The notes under the pieces are model-generated. The model ran no database searches. It had not been told where the DNA came from and was given only the letters and a program-made list of their open reading frames with translations. Shown here one piece after another: positions 15,265-22,629 of a DNA stretch of 64,000 nt. How positions within the stretch are numbered: position 1 is the stretch's first letter; each line of letters starts with the position of its first letter. The translations under genes were made by a program, and so were the position numbers. Origin of the DNA: Paenibacillus piscarius (GTDB taxonomy: Bacteria > Bacillota > Bacilli > Paenibacillales > Paenibacillaceae); contig NZ_JAIEUI010000015.1 of NCBI RefSeq assembly GCF_022234545.1, positions 62,001-126,000 on the forward strand, written 5' to 3'.

Positions 15265-16179
15265 CTACGCCTGGGCAAATACTTTGACCGGTGCGACCGC
15301 GCCGGAGGCTTCCAGTGCATAGATTCCAAGGAATTCTCCGCCCTGGTCATACAAACGGAAATCGCCGCTATCCTTCACTTCAGGTGAAACCGAACGGGCG
15401 GAAAGACGCTGCCCCTGCAGCGCAGCCTTCCGTTTCTCTTCAGACACTGTATGGCGGGGCATATGAGAAATCGCTTCATCGGCAGCAATCAGATGCTCTT
15501 CAAGCATACCTTCCTGCTTATATTCGGCGATTTGCTCCAGGGTCAGACAATGACTGGCAGAGATTCCGGCTGACATGGTCCGCACCAGCTCCACCATCAC
15601 ACCGGGAACCCCGAGCTTACGTCCGATATCCACACAGAGGGTACGGATGTAGGTGCCTTTGGAGCATAATACCCGGAAGGTAATATCAGGATAAGGGCCA
15701 TTCCAGACCATACGCTGCATTTCAATCTCATATATCTCCACTTCACGGCTCTTGCGCTCCACCGTCTTACCTTCTCTAGCCAGCTCATACAGCCGCTTGC
15801 CATCCACCTTAACAGCTGAATACATTGGAGGCACCTGCGAAATCACACCCTTGAAGGTGTCCAGCACTGCCAGCACCTCAGCTTCGGTAACCTGGACTTC
15901 CTCCACAGATTCGGTAATCGTTCCGGTCAGATCCTCAGTATCGCTGGCCAGTCCCAGCCTGAGCGTCGCTACATATTCCTTGGGCAGCTCCTGGATATAC
16001 TCAACCACCCGCGTAGCCCGGCCCAGGCAGAGCGGCAGCACGCCGGTAACCTGAGGGTCCAGCGTTCCGGTATGGCCGATCCGCTTCATGCCCAGAATAC
16101 GCCGGGCTTTGGCCACCACATCATGTGAAGTGAACCCGGCCGGCTTATAGACGGCCAGCACTCCTGTAAGCTCACTCAT
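15265..16179 (-). CDS. truB: tRNA pseudouridine(55) synthase
   Basis: A 304-residue TruB-family enzyme that makes pseudouridine 55 in the T-loop of tRNAs. The catalytic Asp41 is in GHTGTLDPQVTGVLPL; VYKPAGFTSHD, KGTYIRTLCVDIG and the C-terminal PUA-like segment follow. Its ATG overlaps the nrnA stop as ATGA. The order nrnA-truB-ribF-rpsO is compact here. Confidence 0.97.
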   Translation of the reverse strand: MSELTGVLAVYKPAGFTSHDVVAKARRILGMKRIGHTGTLDPQVTGVLPLCLGRATRVVEYIQELPKEYVATLRLGLASDTEDLTGTITESVEEVQVTEAEVLAVLDTFKGVISQVPPMYSAVKVDGKRLYELAREGKTVERKSREVEIYEIEMQRMVWNGPYPDITFRVLCSKGTYIRTLCVDIGRKLGVPGVMVELVRTMSAGISASHCLTLEQIAEYKQEGMLEEHLIAADEAISHMPRHTVSEEKRKAALQGQRLSARSVSPEVKDSGDFRLYDQGGEFLGIYALEASGAVAPVKVFAQA

Positions 16180-17153
16180 AAATGACGCTTAACCTCCTCC
16201 AGCATCAGGGCAACCGCTTCTTCGAGCGTTCCGTTGATCCTTGCCCCGGCAGCACGGGTATGCCCGCCGCCGCCGAAGGCCTGGGCCAGCGCCGCTACAT
16301 CCACTCTGCCTGCGGAACGCAGGCTGGCCTTCACGGCCTGATCGTCGATGACCTTGAACAGAATGCCGACCTCAACCCCGCGGATATTACGCGGATAATT
16401 GACAATCCCTTCAAGATCCTCGTTAGCGGCTCCGCAATCCAGCATATCCTGCGGCGTTACATATAGCCAGGCAATATCCCCTTCCGGGCTAAGCTGGAGG
16501 GTACTGAGCGCACGGTTCAGCACCTTCACCTGGGGAAGGGTCATCTCTTCCAGCAAAGTCTCAGCCAGATCAGGACCATTCACGCCCAGCGCCAGCAGCT
16601 CGGATACTGCCGCCATAACCTTAGGTGAGGTGTTGCTGTAGCGGAAGCCGCCGGTATCTGTCAGCAGTCCGGTATAGACTGCTGTGGCGATATCGATGTC
16701 CCACTCGACCTCAAAGATCTTCAGCAGGTCGAACAGAATCTCCGCTGTGGCTGCCGCATCCGGCTTGATCAGCGTCACAGCACCGTAACCGTTGTTCGTT
16801 GGATGATGATCGATATTCAGTATGAGTGCATCACTGGCGAAATGGTGCTGAGTCAGCCCCACCCGCTGGAAATCTGCACAATCAACACAGATAACATGGC
16901 TGAACTGACGCGGCAGTTCCTCAGCAGACAGATTCACAATCTGATCCGCGTGCCATAGATATTCCATCCGCTTCGGAATAGGCCCCTCGTTCAGCATTGT
17001 GTATTTTTTGCCCAGACATGAGAGAAGCCAGCCCACCGCGAGGGTGGAGCTGACTGCATCTCCGTCCGGCTGAACATGCGACACTACAAGATAATCGTCG
17101 TGTTCCAGCAGAAACTTACGCGCCTGCCGGAGACTTTGTTCATAGCTCTGCAT
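16176..17153 (-). CDS. nrnA: DHH-family oligoribonuclease / pAp phosphatase
   Basis: A 325-residue DHH/DHHA1 phosphoesterase that degrades 2-5 nt RNAs and hydrolyses 3'-phosphoadenosine 5'-phosphate. The DHH motifs are complete: SHVQPDGDAVSS near 25-36, VCVDCADFQ near 88-96 (first residues ICVDCAD), NIDHHPTNNGYGAV near 113-126, and DHHA1 GGGGHTRAAGARI near 295-307. The start ATG is at 17153 after GGAGACGG. B. subtilis keeps nrnA (ytqI) elsewhere, whereas here it lies between rbfA and truB, tying nanoRNA clean-up to the translation cluster. Confidence 0.95.
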   Translation of the reverse strand: MQSYEQSLRQARKFLLEHDDYLVVSHVQPDGDAVSSTLAVGWLLSCLGKKYTMLNEGPIPKRMEYLWHADQIVNLSAEELPRQFSHVICVDCADFQRVGLTQHHFASDALILNIDHHPTNNGYGAVTLIKPDAAATAEILFDLLKIFEVEWDIDIATAVYTGLLTDTGGFRYSNTSPKVMAAVSELLALGVNGPDLAETLLEEMTLPQVKVLNRALSTLQLSPEGDIAWLYVTPQDMLDCGAANEDLEGIVNYPRNIRGVEVGILFKVIDDQAVKASLRSAGRVDVAALAQAFGGGGHTRAAGARINGTLEEAVALMLEEVKRHL

Positions 17154-17179
17154 TCGCCGTCTCCTTTATGTTCCGTAGC

Positions 17180-17527
17180 CTATTCGTTTTTTTCGATCTC
17201 CCCGAGCAGCTTCTCAATGTGACTTCCGTAAGCAACGGACTCATCAATCTTGAAGATCAGCTCAGGGGTGTGACGGAGGCGGATCGCCTTGCCGATCTCG
17301 GAGCGGAGGAATCCCCCCGCTTTCTCGATCGCCTTCAGCGAGTCTGACTGCTGCGCCTCGTCCCCGAATACGCTCAGGTATACCTTGGCCTGTGACAAGT
17401 CATTTGTTACATCTACGCCAGTTACTGTGACGAACCCGACGCGCGGGTCCTTCAGTCCGCTCTGGATGAGCTGGCTCAGCTCTTTCTTGATCTGCTCGCC
17501 AACCCGTCCGGCTCTGATTTTAGACAT
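17180..17527 (-). CDS. rbfA: 30S ribosome-binding factor A
   Basis: A 115-residue single-domain KH-fold protein for late 16S rRNA maturation and cold adaptation. Family features are the N terminus SKIRAGRVGEQIKKELSQLI, DPRVGFVTVTGVDVTNDL and RHTPELIFKIDES. It begins 18 nt after infB. The ylxP gene that separates infB and rbfA in B. subtilis is absent. Confidence 0.97.
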   Translation of the reverse strand: MSKIRAGRVGEQIKKELSQLIQSGLKDPRVGFVTVTGVDVTNDLSQAKVYLSVFGDEAQQSDSLKAIEKAGGFLRSEIGKAIRLRHTPELIFKIDESVAYGSHIEKLLGEIEKNE

Positions 17528-17545
17528 GTTGTTTCACCTCTTTGC

Positions 17546-20209
17546 TTAGCGCTCTACCGTTTCCATGATGAAGGCTTCGATAATATCGCCTTCGGCGATA
17601 TCATTATAGCGTTCCAAAGTTATGCCACATTCATAACCCTGTGCCACTTCTTTGGCGTCATCTTTGAAACGTTTCAAGGTGTCGATTTTGCCTGTGAAGA
17701 CAACGATACCGCCGCGGATCAGGCGCAGTTCAGCATTGCGGGTAATTTTGCCGTCGGTAACCATACAGCCTGCGACACTGCCCACTTTGCTGATTTTGAA
17801 TACATTGCGCACTTCAGCGTGGCCGATAACACTCTCTTTATAGACGGGATCAAGCATCCCCTTCATGGCACTTTCAATTTCTTCAATTACGTTGTAGATA
17901 ATGTTATGCAGGCGTACATCCACCTTCTCCTGCTCTGCAGCAGCCTTCGTCTGGGCATCCGGACGAACGTTGAAGCCGATGACAATCGCGTTGGAGGCCG
18001 CCGCCAGGGTAATATCGGATTCGGTAATCGCTCCGGCACCGCTGTGAATGATCTTCACGCGCACGCCTTCGACTTCGATTTTGGACAGAGAGCCCTTAAG
18101 CGCCTCAACCGAACCTTGTACGTCACCCTTGATAATAACGTTGAGATCCTTGATCTCGCCTTCCTTGATATGCTTGAACAGATCGTCGAGAGTTACACGG
18201 GTATTCGTGTTCAGCTCGGACTGGCGCTGTGTTGTGGAGCGTCTGTCTGCAATCGCACGTGCTTTGCGCTCATCCTCGAAGGCCATGAACGGATCGCCCG
18301 CCTGCGGCACTTCGGTCAGACCGGTAATTTCCACCGGAGTAGACGGCCCGGCTTCCTTGATCTTACGTCCCTTGTCATTAACCATGGCGCGGACACGGCC
18401 GAAGCAGTTCCCTGCAACAAATGCGTCCCCAACCTTGAGCGTACCGTTCTGCACGAGAATTCGTGCCACCGGTCCACGGTTCTTGTCAAGCTCTGCTTCA
18501 ATAACGGTACCGCGTGCCCGTTTGTCCGGGTTCGCCTTGTACTCATTCACCTCAGCCACGAGAAGAATCATCTCCAGCAGCTCTTCCAGGTTAATGCGCT
18601 GCTTAGCGGACAAGTTAACGAAGATGGTATCGCCGCCCCACTCTTCCGGTACCAGCTCATAGTTGGTCAGCTCCTGCTTCACCCGGTCAGGGTCTGCACC
18701 CGGCTTGTCGATCTTGTTGACCGCAACAATGATCGGAAGGCCGGCTGCCTTGGCATGGTTGATTGCTTCCACAGTCTGCGGCATTACACCGTCATCTGCG
18801 GCTACAACGATAATCGTCATATCTGTGACCTGGGCTCCGCGGGCACGCATAGCAGTGAAGGCTTCGTGGCCCGGTGTATCCAGGAACGTAATTTTCTTCT
18901 GATTGATTTCGACTTGATAAGCGCCGATATGCTGCGTGATTCCGCCTGCTTCGCCGAGTGTTACGCTTGTAGAACGAATAGCATCGAGCAGAGTGGTTTT
19001 ACCATGGTCAACGTGACCCATGATCGTTACAACCGGCGGACGGCTCATCAGATCCTCTTCAGAGTCATTCTCTTCCACGGTCTCGAAGCTGTCTTCATCG
19101 ACAGGAATCTTCACTTCTACTTCAACACCGAACTCGCCGGAGAGCAGCAGAATGGTGTCGATATCCAGCTCCTGGTTGATGGTGGCCATAACCCCCATCG
19201 AGATCAGCTTCTTGATCACTTCCGAAGCATCCTTGTGCAGCAGCTTCGCGGTTTCGCCGACGGTCATGCTGCCGCGGACAATAATCTTCTTCGGCGTGTT
19301 GTCAATCTTCTCACGGTATACGGTTGGCTGGTTTCTGCCACGGTTGTTATTCTTGCCTCCGCGGCCGCGGAAGTTACCGCCCTTACCGTCTTCAAACCGT
19401 CTTTGGCCGCTGTTGTTGCCGCCCGGTCTGCCGCCGGTGGTGTTCTTCTTCGGTCCGCGGTCACCGCCGCGGGAGAAGTCGCCGCCGCCTTGGCCTTGCG
19501 GACGGTTGCCGCTGCCTTGGCCTTGCGGACGGTTGCCGCCGGTTGAGCCGCCCTGCGGTCGGTTGCCGCCGGTTGAGCTGCCCTGCGGACGGTTGCCGCC
19601 GGTTGAGCTGCCTTGCGGACGGTTGCCGCCTGCGGAGCCGCCCTGCGGACGGTTGCCGCCGGTTGAGCTGCCTTGCGTGCGGTTGCCGCCTGCGGAGCCG
19701 CCCTGCGGACGGTTGCCGCCGGTTGAGCCGCCTTGCGTGCGGTTGCCGCCTGCGGAGCTGCCGTGCGGACGGTTGCCGCCGCCGGAATTACTCTGCGGGC
19801 GGGAATTCTGTGTAGTGCCGGATCCTTGTGTTCTGCGGGAATCTTGTCCGCTTTGGGGCCTTGGTGACATCGTCGATTGGTTGTTGTTTTGGTTACTGTT
19901 CATACCTACCTGCTTTTCCGATTGATTTTTGTTGGCATTCTGAGCACTGTGGGCTTCGGCTGTTACCGCACCGGCAGTTACTGCCGGACGGCTGCTGGTG
20001 CCGGTGTCCCGCTTGGCTGCAGCGTTTGTCTTAATGTCCTTGAAGAATTGTTCCACTTTGCTCACGGAGCTGTTCTCCATGACACTCATATGATTATTCA
20101 CTGGAACATTCAAACGCTTCAGAATTGTAATAATTTCTTTGCTGCTCATGTTCAGAGACTTCGCGTATTCATATACGCGGAGCTTATCTTTGTTATCTTC
20201 TTTAGTCAA
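17546..20209 (-). CDS. infB: Translation initiation factor IF-2 with tandem-repeat N domain
   Basis: An 887-residue initiation GTPase that brings fMet-tRNA to the 30S subunit and promotes 50S joining. The start is TTG at 20209 (read MTKEDNKDKLRVYEYAK), 5 nt after GGAGGTGG, overlapping the ylxQ stop by 8 nt. Layout: an IF2-N subdomain at about 1-55; a long low-complexity region at about 95-310 with about ten GGNRPQGSST-type 10-residue repeats and Arg/Gly-rich tracts; a second IF2-N module near 310; the G domain near 390 with MGHVDHGKTT, DTPGHEAF and NKID; then domains II-IV. It is long compared with B. subtilis IF2 (716), the difference being the repeat region. Confidence 0.97.
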   Translation of the reverse strand: MTKEDNKDKLRVYEYAKSLNMSSKEIITILKRLNVPVNNHMSVMENSSVSKVEQFFKDIKTNAAAKRDTGTSSRPAVTAGAVTAEAHSAQNANKNQSEKQVGMNSNQNNNQSTMSPRPQSGQDSRRTQGSGTTQNSRPQSNSGGGNRPHGSSAGGNRTQGGSTGGNRPQGGSAGGNRTQGSSTGGNRPQGGSAGGNRPQGSSTGGNRPQGSSTGGNRPQGGSTGGNRPQGQGSGNRPQGQGGGDFSRGGDRGPKKNTTGGRPGGNNSGQRRFEDGKGGNFRGRGGKNNNRGRNQPTVYREKIDNTPKKIIVRGSMTVGETAKLLHKDASEVIKKLISMGVMATINQELDIDTILLLSGEFGVEVEVKIPVDEDSFETVEENDSEEDLMSRPPVVTIMGHVDHGKTTLLDAIRSTSVTLGEAGGITQHIGAYQVEINQKKITFLDTPGHEAFTAMRARGAQVTDMTIIVVAADDGVMPQTVEAINHAKAAGLPIIVAVNKIDKPGADPDRVKQELTNYELVPEEWGGDTIFVNLSAKQRINLEELLEMILLVAEVNEYKANPDKRARGTVIEAELDKNRGPVARILVQNGTLKVGDAFVAGNCFGRVRAMVNDKGRKIKEAGPSTPVEITGLTEVPQAGDPFMAFEDERKARAIADRRSTTQRQSELNTNTRVTLDDLFKHIKEGEIKDLNVIIKGDVQGSVEALKGSLSKIEVEGVRVKIIHSGAGAITESDITLAAASNAIVIGFNVRPDAQTKAAAEQEKVDVRLHNIIYNVIEEIESAMKGMLDPVYKESVIGHAEVRNVFKISKVGSVAGCMVTDGKITRNAELRLIRGGIVVFTGKIDTLKRFKDDAKEVAQGYECGITLERYNDIAEGDIIEAFIMETVER
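19495..19785 (-). repeat. 30-bp tandem repeat inside infB
   Basis: About nine to ten copies of a 30-bp unit encode GGN-R-(P/T/H)-QG-(S/G)-(S)-(T/A). On the plus strand each copy begins near cggttgccgcc. Copies alternate between codon variants for Pro/Thr and Thr/Ala, so the array seems to have grown by duplication of 30- and 60-bp blocks. The frame is preserved by the unit length. Confidence 0.92.
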
Positions 20210-20531
20210 TAACTCCACCTCCGACAGTATCTCCAAGCGTTCTGGAGATCATTTCCGCGAATCCTTTATCCGTAACGGCCAGCACCACGCGCTGGTCCTT
20301 ACCAATACTTGCACCGAGTTCATCCCGGTGAAATGCGATTACTAGTGGAATATCGTAGGTCCCGCATTTATCGCGGAACTTCTTCTGGGTATTATCTGAA
20401 GCGTCACCCGCCAGGACGACCAGCTTCGCCTCTGAAGACCGCACTGCTTTTAGCACAGCCTCATCGCCGGTGACAATCTTGCCTGCTCTCATGGCAAGCC
20501 CTAAATAAGAAAGTGTCTTACTCTTGTTCAT
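20202..20531 (-). CDS. ylxQ: YlxQ, L7Ae-family RNA-binding protein
   Basis: A 109-residue L7Ae/L30e/Gadd45-fold protein, probably binding kink-turn or related RNA. I start it at ATG 20531 (MNKSKTLSYLGLAMRAGKIV), overlapping rnpM by 14 nt. Features are LAMRAGKIVTGDEAVLKAVR, AKLVVLAGDASDNTQKKF and PLVIAFHRDELGASIGK. It sits between rnpM and infB as in B. subtilis. The cellular target is not firmly known. Confidence 0.93.
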   Translation of the reverse strand: MNKSKTLSYLGLAMRAGKIVTGDEAVLKAVRSSEAKLVVLAGDASDNTQKKFRDKCGTYDIPLVIAFHRDELGASIGKDQRVVLAVTDKGFAEMISRTLGDTVGGGVID

Positions 20532-20832
20532 CGTCCTCACTATCCTTCGCTGCCAAAAACTGCTCCTCCACGGATGCAAAATCCCGGGCAAGCTGGGCAT
20601 AGATTTCCGGACTGACCTGGCATTTCAATGCCCGGTCCAGTGCTTTGTTTTTTTGTGCCAGCTTGAAATACTCCAGCTTGCCGCAGATATAAGCGCCACG
20701 GCCCGACTTCTTGCCTGTCAGATCGATCAGCACTTCACCCTCCGGCGTTCTCACCACGCGAATGAGCTCTTTCTTGGGCATCATCTGCTGGCTGGCCACG
20801 CATTTGCGCAGCGGCACCTTTCTTTGCTTCAT
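20518..20832 (-). CDS. rnpM: RnpM (YlxR), RNase P modulator, DUF448
   Basis: A 104-residue DUF448 protein with the family motifs RKCVASQQMMPKKELIRVV near 10-28 and GRGAYICGKLEYF near 44-57. The ATG at 20832 follows GGGAGG. B. subtilis YlxR was shown to bind RNase P RNA and modulate its activity, hence RnpM; it has also been reported as nucleoid-associated. It is encoded between nusA and ylxQ. The acidic C-terminal tail (DSEDDEQE) overlaps the ylxQ start. Confidence 0.94.
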   Translation of the reverse strand: MKQRKVPLRKCVASQQMMPKKELIRVVRTPEGEVLIDLTGKKSGRGAYICGKLEYFKLAQKNKALDRALKCQVSPEIYAQLARDFASVEEQFLAAKDSEDDEQE

Positions 20833-20861
20833 TAGTAACGCCTCCCGTCAGTCAGCAATCA

Positions 20862-21959
20862 TTAATCAATGGAGACGGAATCCTGATGCATTTCATCATT
20901 GGAAGATCTGGGTCTGCCGTATTCCTGCTCCGCCTGGGTTTCGCTCTTGATATCGATCTTCCAGCCGGTCAGCTTGGCGGCAAGGCGGGCATTCTGCCCC
21001 TTGATGCCGATGGCCAGCGATAATTGATAGTCAGGAACGATCACACGCGCCATCTTCTCCGCTTCAAACACCTGAACCTCAAGCACCTTAGACGGGCTAA
21101 GCGCGTTGGCTACATACTCCTGTACAAGCTCGGAATAACGGACAATATCGATCTTCTCGCCGCGAAGCTCCGTCACGATGGTCTGTACGCGTGTGCCTCT
21201 CGGCCCTACGCAGGAGCCCACCGGGTCCACCTCAGGGTTACGCGAGTATACAGCAATCTTGGAACGGAAGCCAGCTTCCCGGGCCACGGAACGAATCTCC
21301 ACAACCCCGTCAAATATCTCAGGCACCTCCAGCTCGAACAGACGCTTCAGAAGACCCGGATGACTGCGGGAGAGCATGATCTGCGGCCCTTTGGTTGTAT
21401 TCTCCACTTTGGTGATATATGCCTTGATACGCTCGCTCTGTTTGAACTTCTCTCCGGGCATCAGCTCGCTCAGCGGAAGCACCGCCTCGATTTTGCCAAG
21501 GTCCACATAAATGTTGCGCATATCCTGACGCTGGACAAGGCCGGTGACGATATCATCTTCCTTGTCGATAAAAGCGTTATAGATCAGGCCGCGCTCCGCC
21601 TCGCGGATGCGCTGGGTCACCACCTGCTTCGCGGTCTGCGCTGCAATCCGGCCGAAGTCACGCGGGGTAACCTCCTGCTCGGCGATATCCTCCAGCTGGA
21701 AGTGCGGATTGATCTCCCGGGCAGACAAGAGAGAGATTTCCGTCCGCGGGTCCAGCACCTCCTCCACAATCAGCTTGCGGGCAAACACCTTGATTACGCC
21801 TGTGTTGCGGTTCATATCCACACGCACATTCTGCGCCGCATTGAAATTGCGTTTATAGCTGGAGATCAGCGCAGCCTCGATGGCTTCGAACAGCACATCC
21901 TTGCTGATGCCCTTCTCCCTTTCCAGTTCATTCATAGCTTCAATAAACTCCATACTCAT
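20862..21959 (-). CDS. nusA: Transcription termination/antitermination factor NusA
   Basis: A 365-residue NusA of the short Firmicute type. The N-terminal RNAP-binding domain (EFIEAMNELEREKGISKDVL) is followed by S1 near 135-200, then KH1/KH2 with SVAREAGFRSKIAVYSR and DPVGSCVGPRGTRVQ near 240-255 and IGIKGQNARLAAKLTGWKID near 315-335. The C-terminal acidic repeats of E. coli NusA are lacking, which is normal here. The ATG is at 21959, 11 nt after AAAGGGGG. It is transcribed with rimP from the promoter at 22557-22585, with a possible autoregulatory terminator in the leader. Confidence 0.97.
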   Translation of the reverse strand: MSMEFIEAMNELEREKGISKDVLFEAIEAALISSYKRNFNAAQNVRVDMNRNTGVIKVFARKLIVEEVLDPRTEISLLSAREINPHFQLEDIAEQEVTPRDFGRIAAQTAKQVVTQRIREAERGLIYNAFIDKEDDIVTGLVQRQDMRNIYVDLGKIEAVLPLSELMPGEKFKQSERIKAYITKVENTTKGPQIMLSRSHPGLLKRLFELEVPEIFDGVVEIRSVAREAGFRSKIAVYSRNPEVDPVGSCVGPRGTRVQTIVTELRGEKIDIVRYSELVQEYVANALSPSKVLEVQVFEAEKMARVIVPDYQLSLAIGIKGQNARLAAKLTGWKIDIKSETQAEQEYGRPRSSNDEMHQDSVSID

Positions 21960-21985
21960 GAAATTCCGGTCCCCCTTTCAAGACG

Positions 21986-22453
21986 TTAAAAAATAATGGC
22001 CAATCTCGCACTGGCGACCTTGGCATACGGTACAACATGCTGTTTTTTGCCCGCGGAGATGAGCAGTTCCTCGTTCTCGAACGAGAGCAAACGACCTTCG
22101 AATTCCTTGAGTCCCTGAATCGGCTCATAGACCGTTACAAATACATCCTTGCCGACCGCTTTGGCAACATCCGCAGCTTTCTTGAGCGGACGTTCAGCTC
22201 CAGGCGAGGATACCTCAAGAAAATAAGCTTCGGAGAACGGATCATTCTCATCGAGCTTCTGGCTGATATATTCGCTGATGGTACCGCAGTCATCAATATC
22301 GATGCCGCCTTCTTTGTCTACGAATATGCGCAGGAACCAGTTGGAGCCTTCCTTCACGTATTCCACGTCCACCAGTTCGAAACCATTGTCCTCGAGATAG
22401 GACCCGAGCAGCTGCTCTACCGTTTGTTTAATTTTGGATTTAGATGTGCTCAA
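21986..22453 (-). CDS. rimP: Ribosome maturation factor RimP
   Basis: A 155-residue 30S assembly factor, one residue shorter than B. subtilis YlxS. I start it at TTG 22453 (read MSTSKSKIKQTVEQL), 10 nt after GTGGAGG. Features are GFELVDVEYVKEGSNWFLRI, IDIDDCGTISEYISQKLD, YFLEVSSPGAERPLKK and the C-terminal SH3-like domain. It is the first gene of the rimP-nusA-rnpM-ylxQ-infB-rbfA operon. Confidence 0.96.
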   Translation of the reverse strand: MSTSKSKIKQTVEQLLGSYLEDNGFELVDVEYVKEGSNWFLRIFVDKEGGIDIDDCGTISEYISQKLDENDPFSEAYFLEVSSPGAERPLKKAADVAKAVGKDVFVTVYEPIQGLKEFEGRLLSFENEELLISAGKKQHVVPYAKVASARLAIIF

Positions 22454-22499
22454 AAGAAGATTACCTCCACGAACTTGTCTTTTGCTATATACCAAAGAT

Positions 22500-22523
22500 A
22501 AAGAGTGGGTTTCCCCACTCTTT
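22500..22523 (-). promoter_or_regulatory. Perfect hairpin in the rimP-nusA leader, candidate NusA-responsive terminator
   Basis: Minus-strand AAAGAGTGGG-GAAA-CCCACTCTTT, a 10-bp perfect stem with a GNRA loop, followed by the imperfect U-tract ATCTTTGG. It lies between the promoter and rimP. In B. subtilis NusA represses this operon by terminating in the leader; a weak terminator that needs NusA would look like this. Confidence 0.72.
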
Positions 22524-22556
22524 ACACAACGGACTTATCTCATTATTACCAAAAAA

Positions 22557-22585
22557 ATTATACCATAGTGCGTCTGTACTGACAA
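22557..22585 (-). promoter_or_regulatory. Strong sigma-A promoter of the rimP-nusA-infB operon
   Basis: TTGTCA (22580-22585), 17 nt, TATAAT (22557-22562), with TG one base before the -10 (TGGTATAAT). It is the best promoter in the window and lies 45 nt after the polC stop. No separate polC terminator is obvious in the 22586-22629 stretch. Confidence 0.85.
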
Positions 22586-22629
22586 GTACCAGCCCTTGAC
22601 TCCCCTGTCTGAGCCCTGAAACATAAGGG

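Noticed and set aside
17819..19546. A 575-codon plus-strand frame over infB
   Set aside because: Shadow of infB. Low-complexity C-terminal part is simply the reverse of the tandem repeat.
19495..19785. Possible CRISPR array
   Set aside because: Units are contiguous 30-bp repeats without unique spacers, and they encode in-frame peptide repeats of IF2.
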